A stretch of 64,000 nt of DNA from Vibrio rhodolitus (GTDB lineage: Bacteria > Pseudomonadota > Gammaproteobacteria > Enterobacterales > Vibrionaceae), in contig NZ_QLYZ01000005.1 of the NCBI RefSeq assembly GCF_003350325.1, positions 186,001 through 250,000 of the forward strand. The letters are read 5' to 3'. The position numbers and the translations under genes are program-made. This document shows positions 55,001 through 61,087 of this stretch, piece by piece (the stretch's first letter is position 1; every line of letters begins with the position of its first letter). The notes beneath the pieces are model-generated. The model had not been told where the DNA came from. It saw only the letters and a list, made by a program, of their open reading frames with translations, and searched no databases.

Positions 55001-56436
55001 ATGGTGATGTGCAAATTACCTATGAAATTGAAGATAACGGTACGGATAACGGAGTGGACAACTTCCTCACTGACACGGGAACCATCTCGTTGACGGTCGA
55101 AGGTGTCAACGATGCTCCAGATGTCGATGTGAATTCTGCAACGACAGCCATTGATGAAGCCGCTGCGCAGCAAATCTCGGGCATTATGGTAAGTGATGTG
55201 GATTACGTTGATGCTTATGCTGGTGATTTGATTAGCGTGAAGCTAGAGGTCAGTTACGGTGAGTTAAGTGTGGTGTTGCCAACGCCAAGCAATATTACTG
55301 TTACTCCGGCAACGGGCAGCAGCATTACGTTGCTTGGACCGCTCAATGAGGTTAACGCCTTACTAGATACGCCAAACAGTGGTGAAGGGGTGATGCTGGA
55401 TGCCAGCTTTGCCACTGCTGCTGATATCACGTTGACGGTGACGGCGACAGATTCTGGTAACCCATCGGGTATTCCACTGACAACCACCAAAGATCATACA
55501 ATTACGGTTAATCCGGTGGCAGATGCGCCGACTTTGTCAGTGAAACCGGGCTTTGACTATGTGCGTAACATTTCTGCCAACCTCGCGGCCAGCAACAATG
55601 GTATTGCCATTGTCGGTATTCTTGCCGCGCTGACAGATATTAACGAGATCCTTACGTTAGAGATGTCTCAGGTGCCTGCGGGGGCGACGGTTAATACCTC
55701 TTCAGGAGAAGTGACTGCGGTTAATGGCGTCTACACCATTGATGCTGATGAGATTGATAGCATAGAGATCGTCGGTGCGGGTATTGGTAATCACACTATC
55801 CAGTTAGTCGCAGTCTCTAATGATGATGGCGAAACGGCGCAATCGACACCACTAGATATCGCGCTCAATGTGGTTGCCGATGGTAGCGATATTGACCAAT
55901 CAGCCGCAGTCGATGACGTGCAGCTGATCGGTGATGATAGTGGAGTAGAGCTCAAGTCTGGTCAGGGTGACGATCGCATTGTCGGCGGTGATGGCAACGA
56001 TGTGCTGTTTGGTGGTGAAGGGAATGACACCATCATCGGTGGCGCGGGCAATGACATTATTGAGGGTGGACTTGGCTCGGATATTCTTACCGGTGGCACG
56101 GGTGAAGATGTGTTCGTCTGGAATGAAATCTCCGATGGCGCTGTTGATACGATCACGGACTTTACTCTTCAAGAAGACAAGATCGACTTGCGAGATGTAC
56201 TACCTGAATTGAAATCACCAAGTGTTGATATCAATGAGCTACTAGACCATATTGAGGTTGGCGTGCAGAACAATGATGTCACCCTGACCATCAAACCAGA
56301 AGGTGATATCGTCGGTGGTGAAGAGCAAACCATAGTGGTAGAAAACTTAGCACAGAGTTTAACACTTGATACCTCTAACCAGTCGCAAATGCTGTCTACC
56401 TTGGTGGATGAAAACGTCTTCCTACATGATACCTAA
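43018..56436 (+). CDS. Giant LapA-like type I secreted RTX adhesin
   Basis: A 4472-residue surface adhesin with no Sec signal peptide. Residues 1-140 form an N-terminal retention module; TAAGG at 120-124 matches the LapG-type protease site. Residues about 340-2130 hold eleven or so tandem 150-residue T1SS-143/DUF5801-like repeats of two alternating types. Residues about 2130-4300 hold further beta-sandwich, cadherin-like modules such as NDRPYFEGIGDLQTEEDTT. Residues 4310-4365 are RTX calcium-binding nonapeptides (GGDGNDVLFGGEGND), followed by a type I secretion region. It is probably exported by an ABC/TolC-type system and held in the outer membrane until LapG cleaves it. No T1SS, LapD or LapG gene is in the window. 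A ligand-binding domain is not recognised. Confidence 0.93.
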   Translation: MDEQVLIEGTKVVKVVGEVIAIDSHGKARVLAVGDVLKANELIVTAKNSSVELTEQVEVVDIPENCVACGDEQGTLNTALVDGSISFDLGQNGDFNVDDIEAIQAAILAGEDPTEILEATAAGGVLGSANAGFITVEFNNPEVLAQTFFETSGIARDQIDDPEDDGRGLVFAAGGESISELLIEGDLDAIDGYPTSITNKVLIEAGDLPLDADSFVPEANSLTALLNELNTDITASGQDVLFTYDASQNAIVGTVGADEVLKIDIDTSNLGKNVELSLTTTLNQPIDHVPSVGGGNVALINDQIVVSFDITGTDSGGNAIRSPIAATVTIVDGDDPDIAQVPSVTVNEANLTDGTDTNIAETVKGNMVDMGLGSDQIAQYRLDISQFNQQGALKAHGETIVITEVDNGDSSFTYTGATSSGPVFTIEVEPSGDYTFSLLEPIDHAQGSDTTTISLPITATDFDGDTAQGLLPIIILDDKPQFTGFTGQTEVDEDDLTTSSVPGSDPDKETTIINGNFVIEQGADGVKSYQIDTTSPDITTLKSGGEALKWSDDSPVQSGTQFTYTAETVSGETVFTLIFDTNDNSYRFELSQPLDHATADGENELNIGFNISATDFDNDTTAPQTLTIKITDDIPEITNVEPLSVDENDLPLGTDGSGSLTASGDFTTTQGADGVVLYRIDPATNPVAGLTSGGVTITLDSPVIDATSNTYTYTAKAGSAEVFELTLNADGSYTFELKQPIDHQTGTDSELINFTIQAQDQDGDLSPIVLPVTINDDLPVLNGFTGQTEVDEDDLNTSAHQGSDSSKESTSITGNFDIKEGADGIKSYQIDTASQDLASLKSGGEALKWSDDSPAQSGTQFTYTAETASGETVFIMVFDTNDNSYSFNLIKPLDHPTADGENDIEISFDISATDFDNDTTAPKTLTITVKDDVPEITNVEPLSVDENDLPQGTDGTGDLIVGGDFTTTQGADGVVLYRIDPTTNPVAGLATAGVSLTLDPPTIDGNNNYTYVAKAGTVEVFKLTLNADGSYTFELKQPIDHQDGEDNELVNFTIQAQDQDGDLSPIVLPVTINDDAPVIGGFTGQTRVDEDDLDNTSHQGSDPDKESTSISGNFVIKEGADGVKSYQIESTSPDIATLKSGGEALKWSDDSPVQNGTLFTYTAQTASGDAVFIMVFDTNDNSYQFDLLKPLDHPEADNQNDIEIGFNISATDFDNDTSTAQTLTITVVDDIPEITNVVPLSVDENDLPQGTDGTGSLTASGNFTTTEGADKVVLYRIDPTTNPVSGLESGGIAITLGTPIIDSSNNTYTYVAKAGTVEVFELVLNSDGSYTFELKQPIDNVTGESSEQIDFTIQAQDQDGDLSSIVLPVTINDDAPIINGFTGQTQVDEDDLTTADVEGSDPTKESTVIKGNFDIAEGADGVKSFQIEGTSPDITTLKSGGEALKWSDDSPVQAGTQFTYTAETASGDAVFTMVFDTSDNSYSFSLLQPLDHPIDLTEAENDIEIGFNISATDSDNDTSPPKTLTIKVKDDVPEITNVEPLSVDENDLPLGTDGSGDLLVGGDFTTTEGSDGVVLYRLDPATNPIAGLESGGVAITLDSPVIDPTTNSYTYVAKAGTVEVFKLTLNADGSYTFELKQPIDHADSENSKQLQFTVQAQDFDGDLSSIILPVTINDDAPTIDSISIPAYVDEDDIPTVGSDSTPESNSTSGTFTFTAGADGIKSVVIANQDTVLDSLTSGGEALKWSDGSPVQVGNQFTYTAETASGESVFTVVFDIDTKSYQFTLLKALDHPVDLADPQNSLSIGFEVSVVDFDNDQSAPLPLDITVIDDIPLINSADRLSVNEDDLKAGSSPDASALTDSGSFNTTQGADSVIKYSLESTTDPVAGLKSGGVDVTIGAPVIDATTNQYVYTAKAGSVDVFELTLNADGSYSFKLLAPIDHAENSDLTTLSFTVVAEDKDGDTSKQTVFVDINDDKPSLTGTTGDTSVDEDDIPGIGSDGNKESTTIGGQFTVVEGADTIADYQITNLDTVLDQLSSDNQGLVWDTVIESGNTVTHTAVTETSGDTVFTLVFDTANNTYSFTLVQPFDHAPVQGQNLQPIDFDIKAVDFDGDETGETTLTIDVVDDVPRIANRSIEVTEGETSSTNVNMFGRPGADGAEITLVEANSTADSQIRFQLADGSYVESIDPNSITTTVTVVEMRPDGSGGFNYEQLGSLEIRPDDSQRGRFLFTPVTNLAHDGGELTFSLNVTATDGDQDTSVKTYTVTIFDKDAEIKTAEVTTFEDSGRSDTLTFDPAISNSNAEDNQTGLAVEPSKITLTVDLFDIDNDEKIGDVVIGPGTYNGQFYFYDAATSTYKALTVQADGSVLLSSGDVVQTIGSDNVATLNNLYFVPDRNYSSSDAGFDVPISVSILNSGVADHTVTSQLHIEVEAVADIATWNTSNTQERYSIVEDDANAVLKLQAETQDTSDPETITYRLEVTSGQGDFVLENGAGQPISEVSPGVYIIEAVDIDDVQVNPVDHFAGAITFDVYALTKENDNPLATKDTAESAVQKLVINVAPSADQGSFSVSRITIFEDNAANQDTVDPETDHLDFTLDKVITLGSTDDIDTVGDNSESQFVELTNFVQENGDPLVGYEVRWIGTGDNPIVEVSPGVYQIPQEALRFVEVQPPLHSNENFSFDVQGFVKDTATLIDPAGNPYQAVDIKPMADPKTVNVTVKGVADIPYLPDVPEEPATGPELGKWYQYDDGSGIFGAQVTIDESTEAKISFAVLSGEEQDGVVDKSESLSAILSNIPDDVELLDANGGTIDLVYVGEGPNGSLYQANITQDEYDAGITIRPTKYSTDDIIIDAKVIVTENDGHVREIDGKLRVNIEPVIEAGGATHTYDASVTGREDTFIKVPWNVTADPDNAPDSQPTANGRDYEYVTKVVIEGFPPGSDVEINNQVWSDFPGASFDGSTLTITGLDQSTAAPSISVKPPEDSSTNFPLKTTVTIQEIDEDDPTLIKTADVKGDITVVVNPVVEPDGTLRIEDKDGNPVTVIRDDQYPTNNGSDDGKIVFTINDKNGDANVVVFEDLDPSSDEVVDQVVVRFKVPAGEDFDDVMDQLYVFGGINNGDGSWTIIDEENFTISAPDGLKYSTSASENTIGVEFVTQVIDKGDENEGSAPREVSTTIDLVFPESVTPAPSVAAEIDEITLAENAAAIVIGTEDNVFDVSSQLSKIFQIEPNTADTVPDQVTVVIAAADIPDEVKGLQIGGAQYDFANELYIFQGSVDASGVLTFPPGLTFTTPDDYAGDFLIPMTVVTTDTQSGDENSILYKVPVAVSPLVDVPVTGQPDGGTAQPSDNNVTPSVGVSATSVEKGTGAQVAGEALEDNLIKLVVDIDLADQRNATNEGREVLTKVEIELADSDLGYFADINGQPLSTTEPGKLVIESTDPAVIEAALQEIYFVPKENYPTGNNINTVGISVTGTITDQTTFDDTSTTQTPNSQADRTFNVDASFEITPVIDPITAPDGNNVVVVGDEDTDIDLSAGGSGLTIALNDTDGSEVFLSVKLTGLPDDFIVNSSSSDFVVKNNGGGEWTIQLNNPNVTSIDLSDITIKPAANFSGKADIGIVVYTEEKLLGVPVEHTGQFQIDVTPVGDVVDTDPVASVTGNEGENIEIAINASVTDKVDLLPGDANQDQPETLLVTVENVPDGGEIYFPDGTTLATNLGGGVWQLEVNAQSLDKIVFNSGEQNQGTWNPDSLTIKVQSVDTKYNGDKFLGPVSEFEVGVTVEAVNDRPYFEGIGDLQTEEDTTVAVKGFTINDIDATLDDPSANYTLTLTVDSGTIAQDATVAAANGLTVTITGGNTIEIQGTVAEINKALGEDLVLFTPALNSNNLIDPDGVKVTATVNDNGNLGLVDGTPATDNENQAEFVINVSELNDKPNAVDVNLGTIDEDNSIQISPSQLIGPGLSSDPDPEGQTLIIKSMSVPADQGTIVENIDGTWTFKPALNFNGDVQITYEIEDNGTDNGVDNFLTDTGTISLTVEGVNDAPDVDVNSATTAIDEAAAQQISGIMVSDVDYVDAYAGDLISVKLEVSYGELSVVLPTPSNITVTPATGSSITLLGPLNEVNALLDTPNSGEGVMLDASFATAADITLTVTATDSGNPSGIPLTTTKDHTITVNPVADAPTLSVKPGFDYVRNISANLAASNNGIAIVGILAALTDINEILTLEMSQVPAGATVNTSSGEVTAVNGVYTIDADEIDSIEIVGAGIGNHTIQLVAVSNDDGETAQSTPLDIALNVVADGSDIDQSAAVDDVQLIGDDSGVELKSGQGDDRIVGGDGNDVLFGGEGNDTIIGGAGNDIIEGGLGSDILTGGTGEDVFVWNEISDGAVDTITDFTLQEDKIDLRDVLPELKSPSVDINELLDHIEVGVQNNDVTLTIKPEGDIVGGEEQTIVVENLAQSLTLDTSNQSQMLSTLVDENVFLHDT
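43375..43389 (+). other. LapG-type cleavage motif TAAGG in the adhesin N-terminus
   Basis: Codons 120-124 encode Thr-Ala-Ala-Gly-Gly. Known LapG substrates are cleaved between the two alanines of a TAAG-type site in this part of the protein. The motif follows a helical segment (DIEAIQAAILAGEDPTEILE), as in LapA. It implies c-di-GMP-controlled release. Confidence 0.75.
44040..49395 (+). repeat. Alternating 450-bp tandem repeats (types A and B) of the adhesin
   Basis: Type A modules begin FTGQTEVDEDDL and include LKSGGEALKWSDDSP and NISATDFDNDT. Type B modules begin NVEPLSVDENDLP and include VLYRIDPATNPVAGL and FELTLNADGSYTFELKQPID. The A starts fall near 44461, 45364, 46261, 47157, 48058 and 48955; B starts near 44920, 45820, 46714, 47620 and 48514. 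The A-plus-B period is about 900 bases. Repeats are close in protein sequence but diverge at synonymous sites. The last A and B copies are most divergent. Confidence 0.85.
55940..56125 (+). repeat. RTX nonapeptide repeats encoding calcium-binding segments
   Basis: This stretch encodes about five GGxGxDxLx units (SGQGDDRIVGG, DGNDVLFGG, EGNDTIIGG, AGNDIIEGG, LGSDILTGG). They bind calcium after secretion and fold the C-terminal part of the adhesin. Confidence 0.9.
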
Positions 56437-56470
56437 CCTATCGTGTTAGAGATGAAAATCAGATAAGCTG

Positions 56471-56497
56471 AAAGCACCGCTCGCGGTGCTTTTTTAT
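56471..56497 (+). terminator. Intrinsic terminator after the adhesin gene
   Basis: AAAGCACCGC (56471-56480) pairs with GCGGTGCTTT (56483-56492), a compact hairpin with a two-base loop followed by TTTTT. Confidence 0.85.
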
Positions 56498-56524
56498 TAA
56501 ATGTCAGAGGGATAGAACAAACGC

Positions 56525-57169
56525 ATGAATAAACGTAAAGCCGGTAGACCAAGTAGTAAAACTGATGCGCGTGACAAGCTTATCACCGCTGCGCGTGAGC
56601 TATTTACCGTTATGGCTTATGACAAAGTTTCCATTCGTTTAATCGCTAGCAAAGCTCAAGTCGATAGCTCTTTAATCCGCTACTATTTTGGCAACAAAGA
56701 AGGTTTGTTCGAAACCATGCTGCGAGAAACCCTAGAGCCGATTAATCAACGAATGGGAAAACTGCAAAAGGAAATCAGTCAAGGCAACTTGGTCAGCATT
56801 ATGCGAACTTACTATCAAGAGATGAGTAAAAACCCGCAGTTTCCGCGTTTGATTTTGCAGGTGATGAATACGCCAGAGTCTATGGTTCAGCGTCGTCTGT
56901 TAGAGAAAGTTATTGATGATATTGCCAAACCAATCCAGACGATAATGTTTGATAAACTACTTGAAAATGGTGTGATTCGCCGCGATCTTGAGCCGAACTT
57001 ATGCCGAGTCTCGTTTATTTCACTGATGGTGTTTCCATTCGTCGCCCCGCCATCTATGCTAGCAATTCATGGTGTTCAGCTGAATGATCAGTTTCTTGAA
57101 CAGCTGTTAGAGCACAATATTAAACTGCTGACAGAAGGAATGTTTCACTTGCCCAAGCAACAGGCTTAA
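56525..57169 (+). CDS. TetR/AcrR-family transcriptional regulator
   Basis: A 214-residue regulator with an N-terminal TetR helix-turn-helix: DKLITAARELFTVMAYDKVSIRLIASKAQVDSSLIRYYFGNKEGLFETML. The C-terminal ligand domain is helical and not recognised. It starts 89 bases after the adhesin stop, beyond the terminator, so it is probably not part of that transcript. Its targets are unknown. The last four bases overlap the convergent gene. Confidence 0.88.
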   Translation: MNKRKAGRPSSKTDARDKLITAARELFTVMAYDKVSIRLIASKAQVDSSLIRYYFGNKEGLFETMLRETLEPINQRMGKLQKEISQGNLVSIMRTYYQEMSKNPQFPRLILQVMNTPESMVQRRLLEKVIDDIAKPIQTIMFDKLLENGVIRRDLEPNLCRVSFISLMVFPFVAPPSMLAIHGVQLNDQFLEQLLEHNIKLLTEGMFHLPKQQA

Positions 57170-57519
57170 TCATCCCAGAACAAAGATTTAGGATCTTTAT
57201 CCAACTCGCGCATGAGTGCGGTTAAGTCATTGCTTTGTGGCAAATAGGGGTAGGGAAGCCATATTTCGTCATCTTGTTCATCAGCGACAAATAAGCACCA
57301 CGAGTTGACGCTATCATCCCACTCAATTTTGGCGACTTGCGACGTGTAATCGCAGTGCGCTGAATCCAAAAGGTAGTGCTGTTTAAAAAACACCACCCCA
57401 TTGGTAATAGGCTCAAAGCTTGCCTTACCTAATTCGGCAGGAAGGTTTTGATTGCGGAAACGACAGATAGTTTCAGCGCGGCTTTCCACCTGACGCTGCA
57501 GCAAACTTACTAACCCCAT
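57166..57519 (-). CDS. DUF3024-like hypothetical protein
   Basis: About 117 residues from the ATG at 57519, supported by GGAGAGG upstream; a longer frame to 57591 lacks support. It contains RFRNQNLPAELGKASFEPITNGVVFFKQ, then YTSQVAKIEWDDSVNSWCLFVAD and WLPYPYLPQSNDLTALMRELDKDPKSLFWDD. This recalls the DUF3024 family, but my recognition is not firm. It has no membrane or catalytic features that I can name. Confidence 0.6.
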   Translation of the reverse strand: MGLVSLLQRQVESRAETICRFRNQNLPAELGKASFEPITNGVVFFKQHYLLDSAHCDYTSQVAKIEWDDSVNSWCLFVADEQDDEIWLPYPYLPQSNDLTALMRELDKDPKSLFWDD

Positions 57520-57706
57520 ATCCTCTCCAGAACAATCGTTACTACCGTTATAGTATGGCTTACATTTGCTGGCGTCTGCACCCCCTTTCACAAAATTGTC
57601 ATCAAATCGCCATATGCTAATGCTGGTTTGTTAACCGCCGAATTGTGCAAATCGCACTCTGTTGGTTATCAGGCGTAAATGACCACTTTAGTAAATGGAG
57701 AACTTT

Positions 57707-58522
57707 ATGATTCGAGTCGCCTTAGCTGCGCTAATCTCACTACCTTTGATGACACTCTCTGTATCAGCCAGCGAAATCAATATTTCAGGCTCGACTTCTG
57801 TTGCTCGTGTAATGGATGTGCTCGCCGAGCAATATAACCAAGCAAATCCAAACACATACATTGCCGTTCAGGGCATCGGTTCAACAGCAGGCATTACGCT
57901 GGTTAAAAAGGGCGTTGCGGAACTTGGTATGAGTTCACGCTATTTGACCGAAAGTGAATTAGATGAATCTATGACGGTACAAACTATCGCTATGGATGGT
58001 TTAGCGGTCATCGTGAACCAAGTTAACTCAGTAACTAATATTACTCGTGAGCAACTTTACGATGTGTACAAAGGCAAAATCACCAACTGGAAACAGTTAG
58101 GCGGGGCGGATCAACAAATCGCCGTGGTAACGCGTGAAGCCTCTTCAGGCTCACAATATAGCTTTGAAAGCTTACTCGGCTTAACCAAAATCGTAAATGG
58201 CAGAATGGTGTCTGATGTGAACCCTGATAACTTAGTGGTAAACAGCAACAGCATGGTCAAAACACTGGTTAACCATAACTCTCAAGCGATTGGTTTTGTT
58301 TCAATGGGATCGGTTGATAGCTCAGTCAAAGCAATCAATTTTGAAGGGGTAGAGCCGACGAACAAGAACGTGATTGAAAACCGTTATGAACTTGCACGCC
58401 CGTTTTTGGTGCTGTACAAAAATGACAAGTTAGATGCTGAATCGAAACAGTTTGTCGACTTTCTTGATAGCCAACAAGCGAAGCAACTGATCACTGATTA
58501 CGGCTACACCGCAGCTAAGTAA
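57707..58522 (+). CDS. PstS-like phosphate ABC transporter substrate-binding protein
   Basis: About 271 residues from the ATG at 57707, with GGAG upstream (an in-frame ATG at 57695 is weaker). A signal peptide (MIRVALAALISLPLMTLSVSA) precedes INISGSTSVARVMDVLAEQY, the phosphate-binding strand with SGSTS. VQGIGSTAGITLVKKGVAELGMSSRYL and TREASSGSQYSFESLLGL are other PstS-family features. It binds phosphate in the periplasm. No PstCAB or PhoU genes are adjacent, so it is a stand-alone binding protein. Confidence 0.88.
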   Translation: MIRVALAALISLPLMTLSVSASEINISGSTSVARVMDVLAEQYNQANPNTYIAVQGIGSTAGITLVKKGVAELGMSSRYLTESELDESMTVQTIAMDGLAVIVNQVNSVTNITREQLYDVYKGKITNWKQLGGADQQIAVVTREASSGSQYSFESLLGLTKIVNGRMVSDVNPDNLVVNSNSMVKTLVNHNSQAIGFVSMGSVDSSVKAINFEGVEPTNKNVIENRYELARPFLVLYKNDKLDAESKQFVDFLDSQQAKQLITDYGYTAAK

Positions 58523-58560
58523 TCAACTAGCCAATATCGATGCAAAAAATAGGCAATAAA

Positions 58561-58583
58561 AAAGGAGAGCGCCGCTCTCCTTT
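58561..58583. terminator. Bidirectional terminator between the PstS-like and MaoC-like genes
   Basis: AAAGGAGAGC (58561-58570) and GCTCTCCTTT (58574-58583) pair perfectly with a three-base loop, and lie between two convergent genes. Confidence 0.75.
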
Positions 58584-58611
58584 CTCAATAAATCGTCAAA
58601 CTGCTAACAGT

Positions 58612-59289
58612 TTAGAAGTGCAGTTGAATAACTGAAACGACTACTGCTGCTGGGCGGCGTACGCCTTCAATTTCCACTTTGATTTCACGCTCAATTTCTA
58701 AACCCTTTTTAATCGGGGTCACTTTTGAAAGAGTGCTCACTGCGCGAACATTGTTACCCGCTTTTACTGGGTATGGGAAACGTACTTGGTTCAAACCAAG
58801 GTTTACCACCATTTTCGCCGTTGGGAACAAAGTGTTTTCCGGATCAACACTGTCCGTCATTTTTGGTAGTAATGCCAAAGTCAGGAAGCCGTGTGCGATA
58901 GTGGTCTTAAATGGTGATTCTGCCGCTGCACGCTCAGGATCGGTATGGATCCATTGCATATCTTCAGTAACTTGACCGAATTGGTTAATACGTTCTTGAG
59001 AAACGTGTACCCACTCGCCAGTGTGAATCACAGTATCGATTTTCTGTTCCAATTCCATGTAAAGCGCTTGTGCTTCAGGCTTCATTTCAATTGGTTTTGG
59101 CTGTGGCGGCTCGTCGTTAACAGCAGGTTGCTGAAGGTCACGCAACCTAGTAAATAGGTGGCGGTTGTTCGCTTTGTTCAGAAACTCACCCCAGTACTCA
59201 CGTACAGCAGGGGACATCCATTGCATGAATTCAGATTGATGCTTGGAGTCGTGTTCACCACGATGTTTAAATAAGTCAGCGACTTTCAT
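58612..59289 (-). CDS. MaoC-like (R)-specific enoyl-CoA hydratase
   Basis: A 225-residue protein with an N-terminal extension of about 80 residues and a C-terminal MaoC/PhaJ hot-dog domain. The catalytic signature is visible as FGQVTEDMQWIHTDPERAAAESPFKTTIAHGFLTLALLP, which holds the Asp and His dyad of R-hydratases. It should hydrate enoyl-CoA in fatty acid breakdown or supply (R)-3-hydroxyacyl-CoA. Vibrios often carry it near polyhydroxyalkanoate genes, but none are in this window. The function of the N-terminal part is unknown. Confidence 0.88.
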   Translation of the reverse strand: MKVADLFKHRGEHDSKHQSEFMQWMSPAVREYWGEFLNKANNRHLFTRLRDLQQPAVNDEPPQPKPIEMKPEAQALYMELEQKIDTVIHTGEWVHVSQERINQFGQVTEDMQWIHTDPERAAAESPFKTTIAHGFLTLALLPKMTDSVDPENTLFPTAKMVVNLGLNQVRFPYPVKAGNNVRAVSTLSKVTPIKKGLEIEREIKVEIEGVRRPAAVVVSVIQLHF

Positions 59290-59567
59290 AAAAACCTCAG
59301 AAAAAGACCATAGACGGCGCTAATTGCACTAATTTTGAAGTACTTCACAAATAACTGCAATTACTTTCGGGCGTACATGTGTTCTCTTAAAGCTATAAAG
59401 TTATTATAATTCAATAAAATAACAATAAAACACTATTTTATTGTAATGTGATCAGCTAGAGCTTTTGCTTGATTGAGTTGCATATTAAGTCGCTCATTTA
59501 GTAGTTAATTCAGCCCAAACCGGCGCTGGCTTTGTGAGCGATTGAACAACGGGCTATGAATTATTGC

Positions 59568-59596
59568 TTTACAAGCGGATCGGCTGTCACTAATAT
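59568..59596 (+). promoter_or_regulatory. Promoter of the tRNA-Ser gene
   Basis: TTTACA (59568-59573) and TAATAT (59591-59596) are separated by 17 bases, close to the sigma-70 ideal. The start point would lie just before the tRNA at 59609. The rest of the 319-base gap 59290-59608 holds no gene. Confidence 0.6.
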
Positions 59597-59608
59597 ACGT
59601 CCCGCAAC

Positions 59609-59699
59609 GGAGAGATGGCTGAGTGGTTGAAAGCACCGGTCTTGAAAACCGGCATACGTTAATAGCGTATCTAGGGTTCAAATCCCTATCTCTCCGCCA
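59609..59699 (+). tRNA. tRNA-Ser(UGA)
   Basis: A complete 91-base class II tRNA with a long variable arm and an encoded CCA end. The acceptor stem pairs GGAGAGA with TCTCTCC. The anticodon loop CTTGAAA between CCGGT and ACCGG gives anticodon TGA (59643-59645), which reads UCA/UCG-type serine codons. The T-arm carries GGTTCAAATCC. It is the integration target of the island that begins just downstream. Confidence 0.97.
59675..59699 (+). other. Putative attL region at the 3' end of tRNA-Ser
   Basis: The T-arm and acceptor end of the tRNA (GGTTCAAATCC and the TCTCTCCGCCA end) lie directly before a terminator and the integrase gene. tRNA-specific tyrosine integrases usually recombine in such segments. 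The matching attR copy is not in the window, so the core cannot be confirmed. Confidence 0.45.
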
Positions 59700-59710
59700 C
59701 TTATTCTTAG

Positions 59711-59741
59711 AAAAAAGCCTTTGATTATCAAAGGCTTTTTT
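59711..59741 (+). terminator. Terminator after tRNA-Ser
   Basis: AAAAAAGCCTTT (59711-59722) and AAAGGCTTTTTT (59730-59741) form a 12-bp stem with a seven-base loop and a T-run, 12 bases after the tRNA. Confidence 0.85.
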
Positions 59742-59788
59742 CGTATCTGAAGCATAGAAAAGTCACCTAACACAGATAGGTGATACAT

Positions 59789-61087
59789 ATGTATTTGATA
59801 AAACTGGCTTCTGGCGTGTACTACACACGTATTGCCACCCCTGTTTTTCTACAAAACTCACATGACTATCCGAAGGAAGTTCGCTTCTCTTTGCTTACTA
59901 AAACGCGTCGTGAAGCGATTAAGCGTAACACTCGTTTAGCTAGTGCTATCTGCTCTCTGTTCGATAGAGCACTCAATCAGTACATGCCGTACAAGACGTT
60001 TAAAGCCATTCTCCTGGTGTTGATAAAGCGTGTACGCGAGGAATTTAAGACGAGTTCGAAGATGGAGCCTCATCATGCGCCAGTTACCGTCGAAACTCCG
60101 CCACCAGCACCTGTGGAAGCTTTGCCTGAACAGCCTTCGAAAGACTCGAAGTTCTTCGCAAATGAACTAGATGACTTTATTCGCTCGAAAAGCCTTGAAA
60201 ATATTACTCATCTATCTTCTGTTCAGCTAAAGCAGCGTTGTACAGACTTCATATTTTTTGTTAGAAAGCGAAAGCTACCAGTAACGCCTAAAACAGCTAT
60301 GGTATATCGAGACAGCCTACTAGCTCGGGGGCTGGGTTCTAAGACAATCAAAGACTACCTCGCGGCGCTCAGGCAGTTTTTTACTTGGTGTGTACAGCGA
60401 GAAACGATTGCCAGTAATCCATTCCAATCAGTAAAAGCTCCCAAATCTAAAGCTTCAAAAGCTTCTGAGGAGCGTTCGCGATGGACATTAGATGAACTCA
60501 CTAAGTTACTTTCTTCAAGTGAGTATCTAAGTAGGGATAAGCAATTTGACTGGGTAACGAGATTACAGATCTATCATGGCTTGAGGCCCGCTGAAGCGTG
60601 CCAGTTATCGACTACAGACGTTAAGAAGGTCGGTGGGATCTATTGCATCACCTGTTCTGACTCTAACGAGAGGCAACGTCTTAAAACCAAAAATGCATAT
60701 CGTTTAGTTCCTGTCCATCGTGCGTTAGTGGACTCTGGTTTCATTGAATATGTCGAAGAACGTAACCGTAAGCGCCTGAAGCAACTATTCGACTATAAAC
60801 CCCACGGTAAGAACCATGATTGGTCTTTCCGCTATAGAACACACTTAGGCAAGGTACAAACTGCTATTGGAATGAAGCCCAAGGAGCGACCTACAGCTTA
60901 CTCATTTAGGCATACTTTTATTGATGAGCTAAAAATGGCCGAGGTTGCTGAGCACGTTGTGTCGGAAATCGTCGGTCATGCTCACCCAAATATCACTTAC
61001 GGGCGATACGGCAAAAATACTGATCTACTTAAGCTGCAAGGAGCGGTGAATACCTTTCCTACTCTAGAAGGAGATTGCCATGCGTAA
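59789..61087 (+). CDS. Tyrosine recombinase (island integrase)
   Basis: About 432 residues from the ATG at 59789. The N-terminal part (residues 1-50) starts YLIKLASGVYYTRIATP, a substrate-recognition region typical of proteobacterial island integrases. A core-binding domain lies around residues 150-240. The catalytic domain has Arg in RLQIYHGLRPAEACQLS, then the TAYSFRHTFIDELK box and VGHAHPNITYGRYGK with the nucleophilic Tyr. The first His of the HxxR motif is replaced by Tyr/Ser, which is common in such integrases. It lies just downstream of tRNA-Ser in the same direction and overlaps the next gene by eight bases. It should catalyse integration and excision of the island. Confidence 0.9.
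   Translation: MYLIKLASGVYYTRIATPVFLQNSHDYPKEVRFSLLTKTRREAIKRNTRLASAICSLFDRALNQYMPYKTFKAILLVLIKRVREEFKTSSKMEPHHAPVTVETPPPAPVEALPEQPSKDSKFFANELDDFIRSKSLENITHLSSVQLKQRCTDFIFFVRKRKLPVTPKTAMVYRDSLLARGLGSKTIKDYLAALRQFFTWCVQRETIASNPFQSVKAPKSKASKASEERSRWTLDELTKLLSSSEYLSRDKQFDWVTRLQIYHGLRPAEACQLSTTDVKKVGGIYCITCSDSNERQRLKTKNAYRLVPVHRALVDSGFIEYVEERNRKRLKQLFDYKPHGKNHDWSFRYRTHLGKVQTAIGMKPKERPTAYSFRHTFIDELKMAEVAEHVVSEIVGHAHPNITYGRYGKNTDLLKLQGAVNTFPTLEGDCHA

Noticed and set aside
44503-56172. Many minus-strand open frames of 60-135 codons under the adhesin
   Set aside because: They repeat with the same period as the adhesin modules and are by-products of its biased codon composition.
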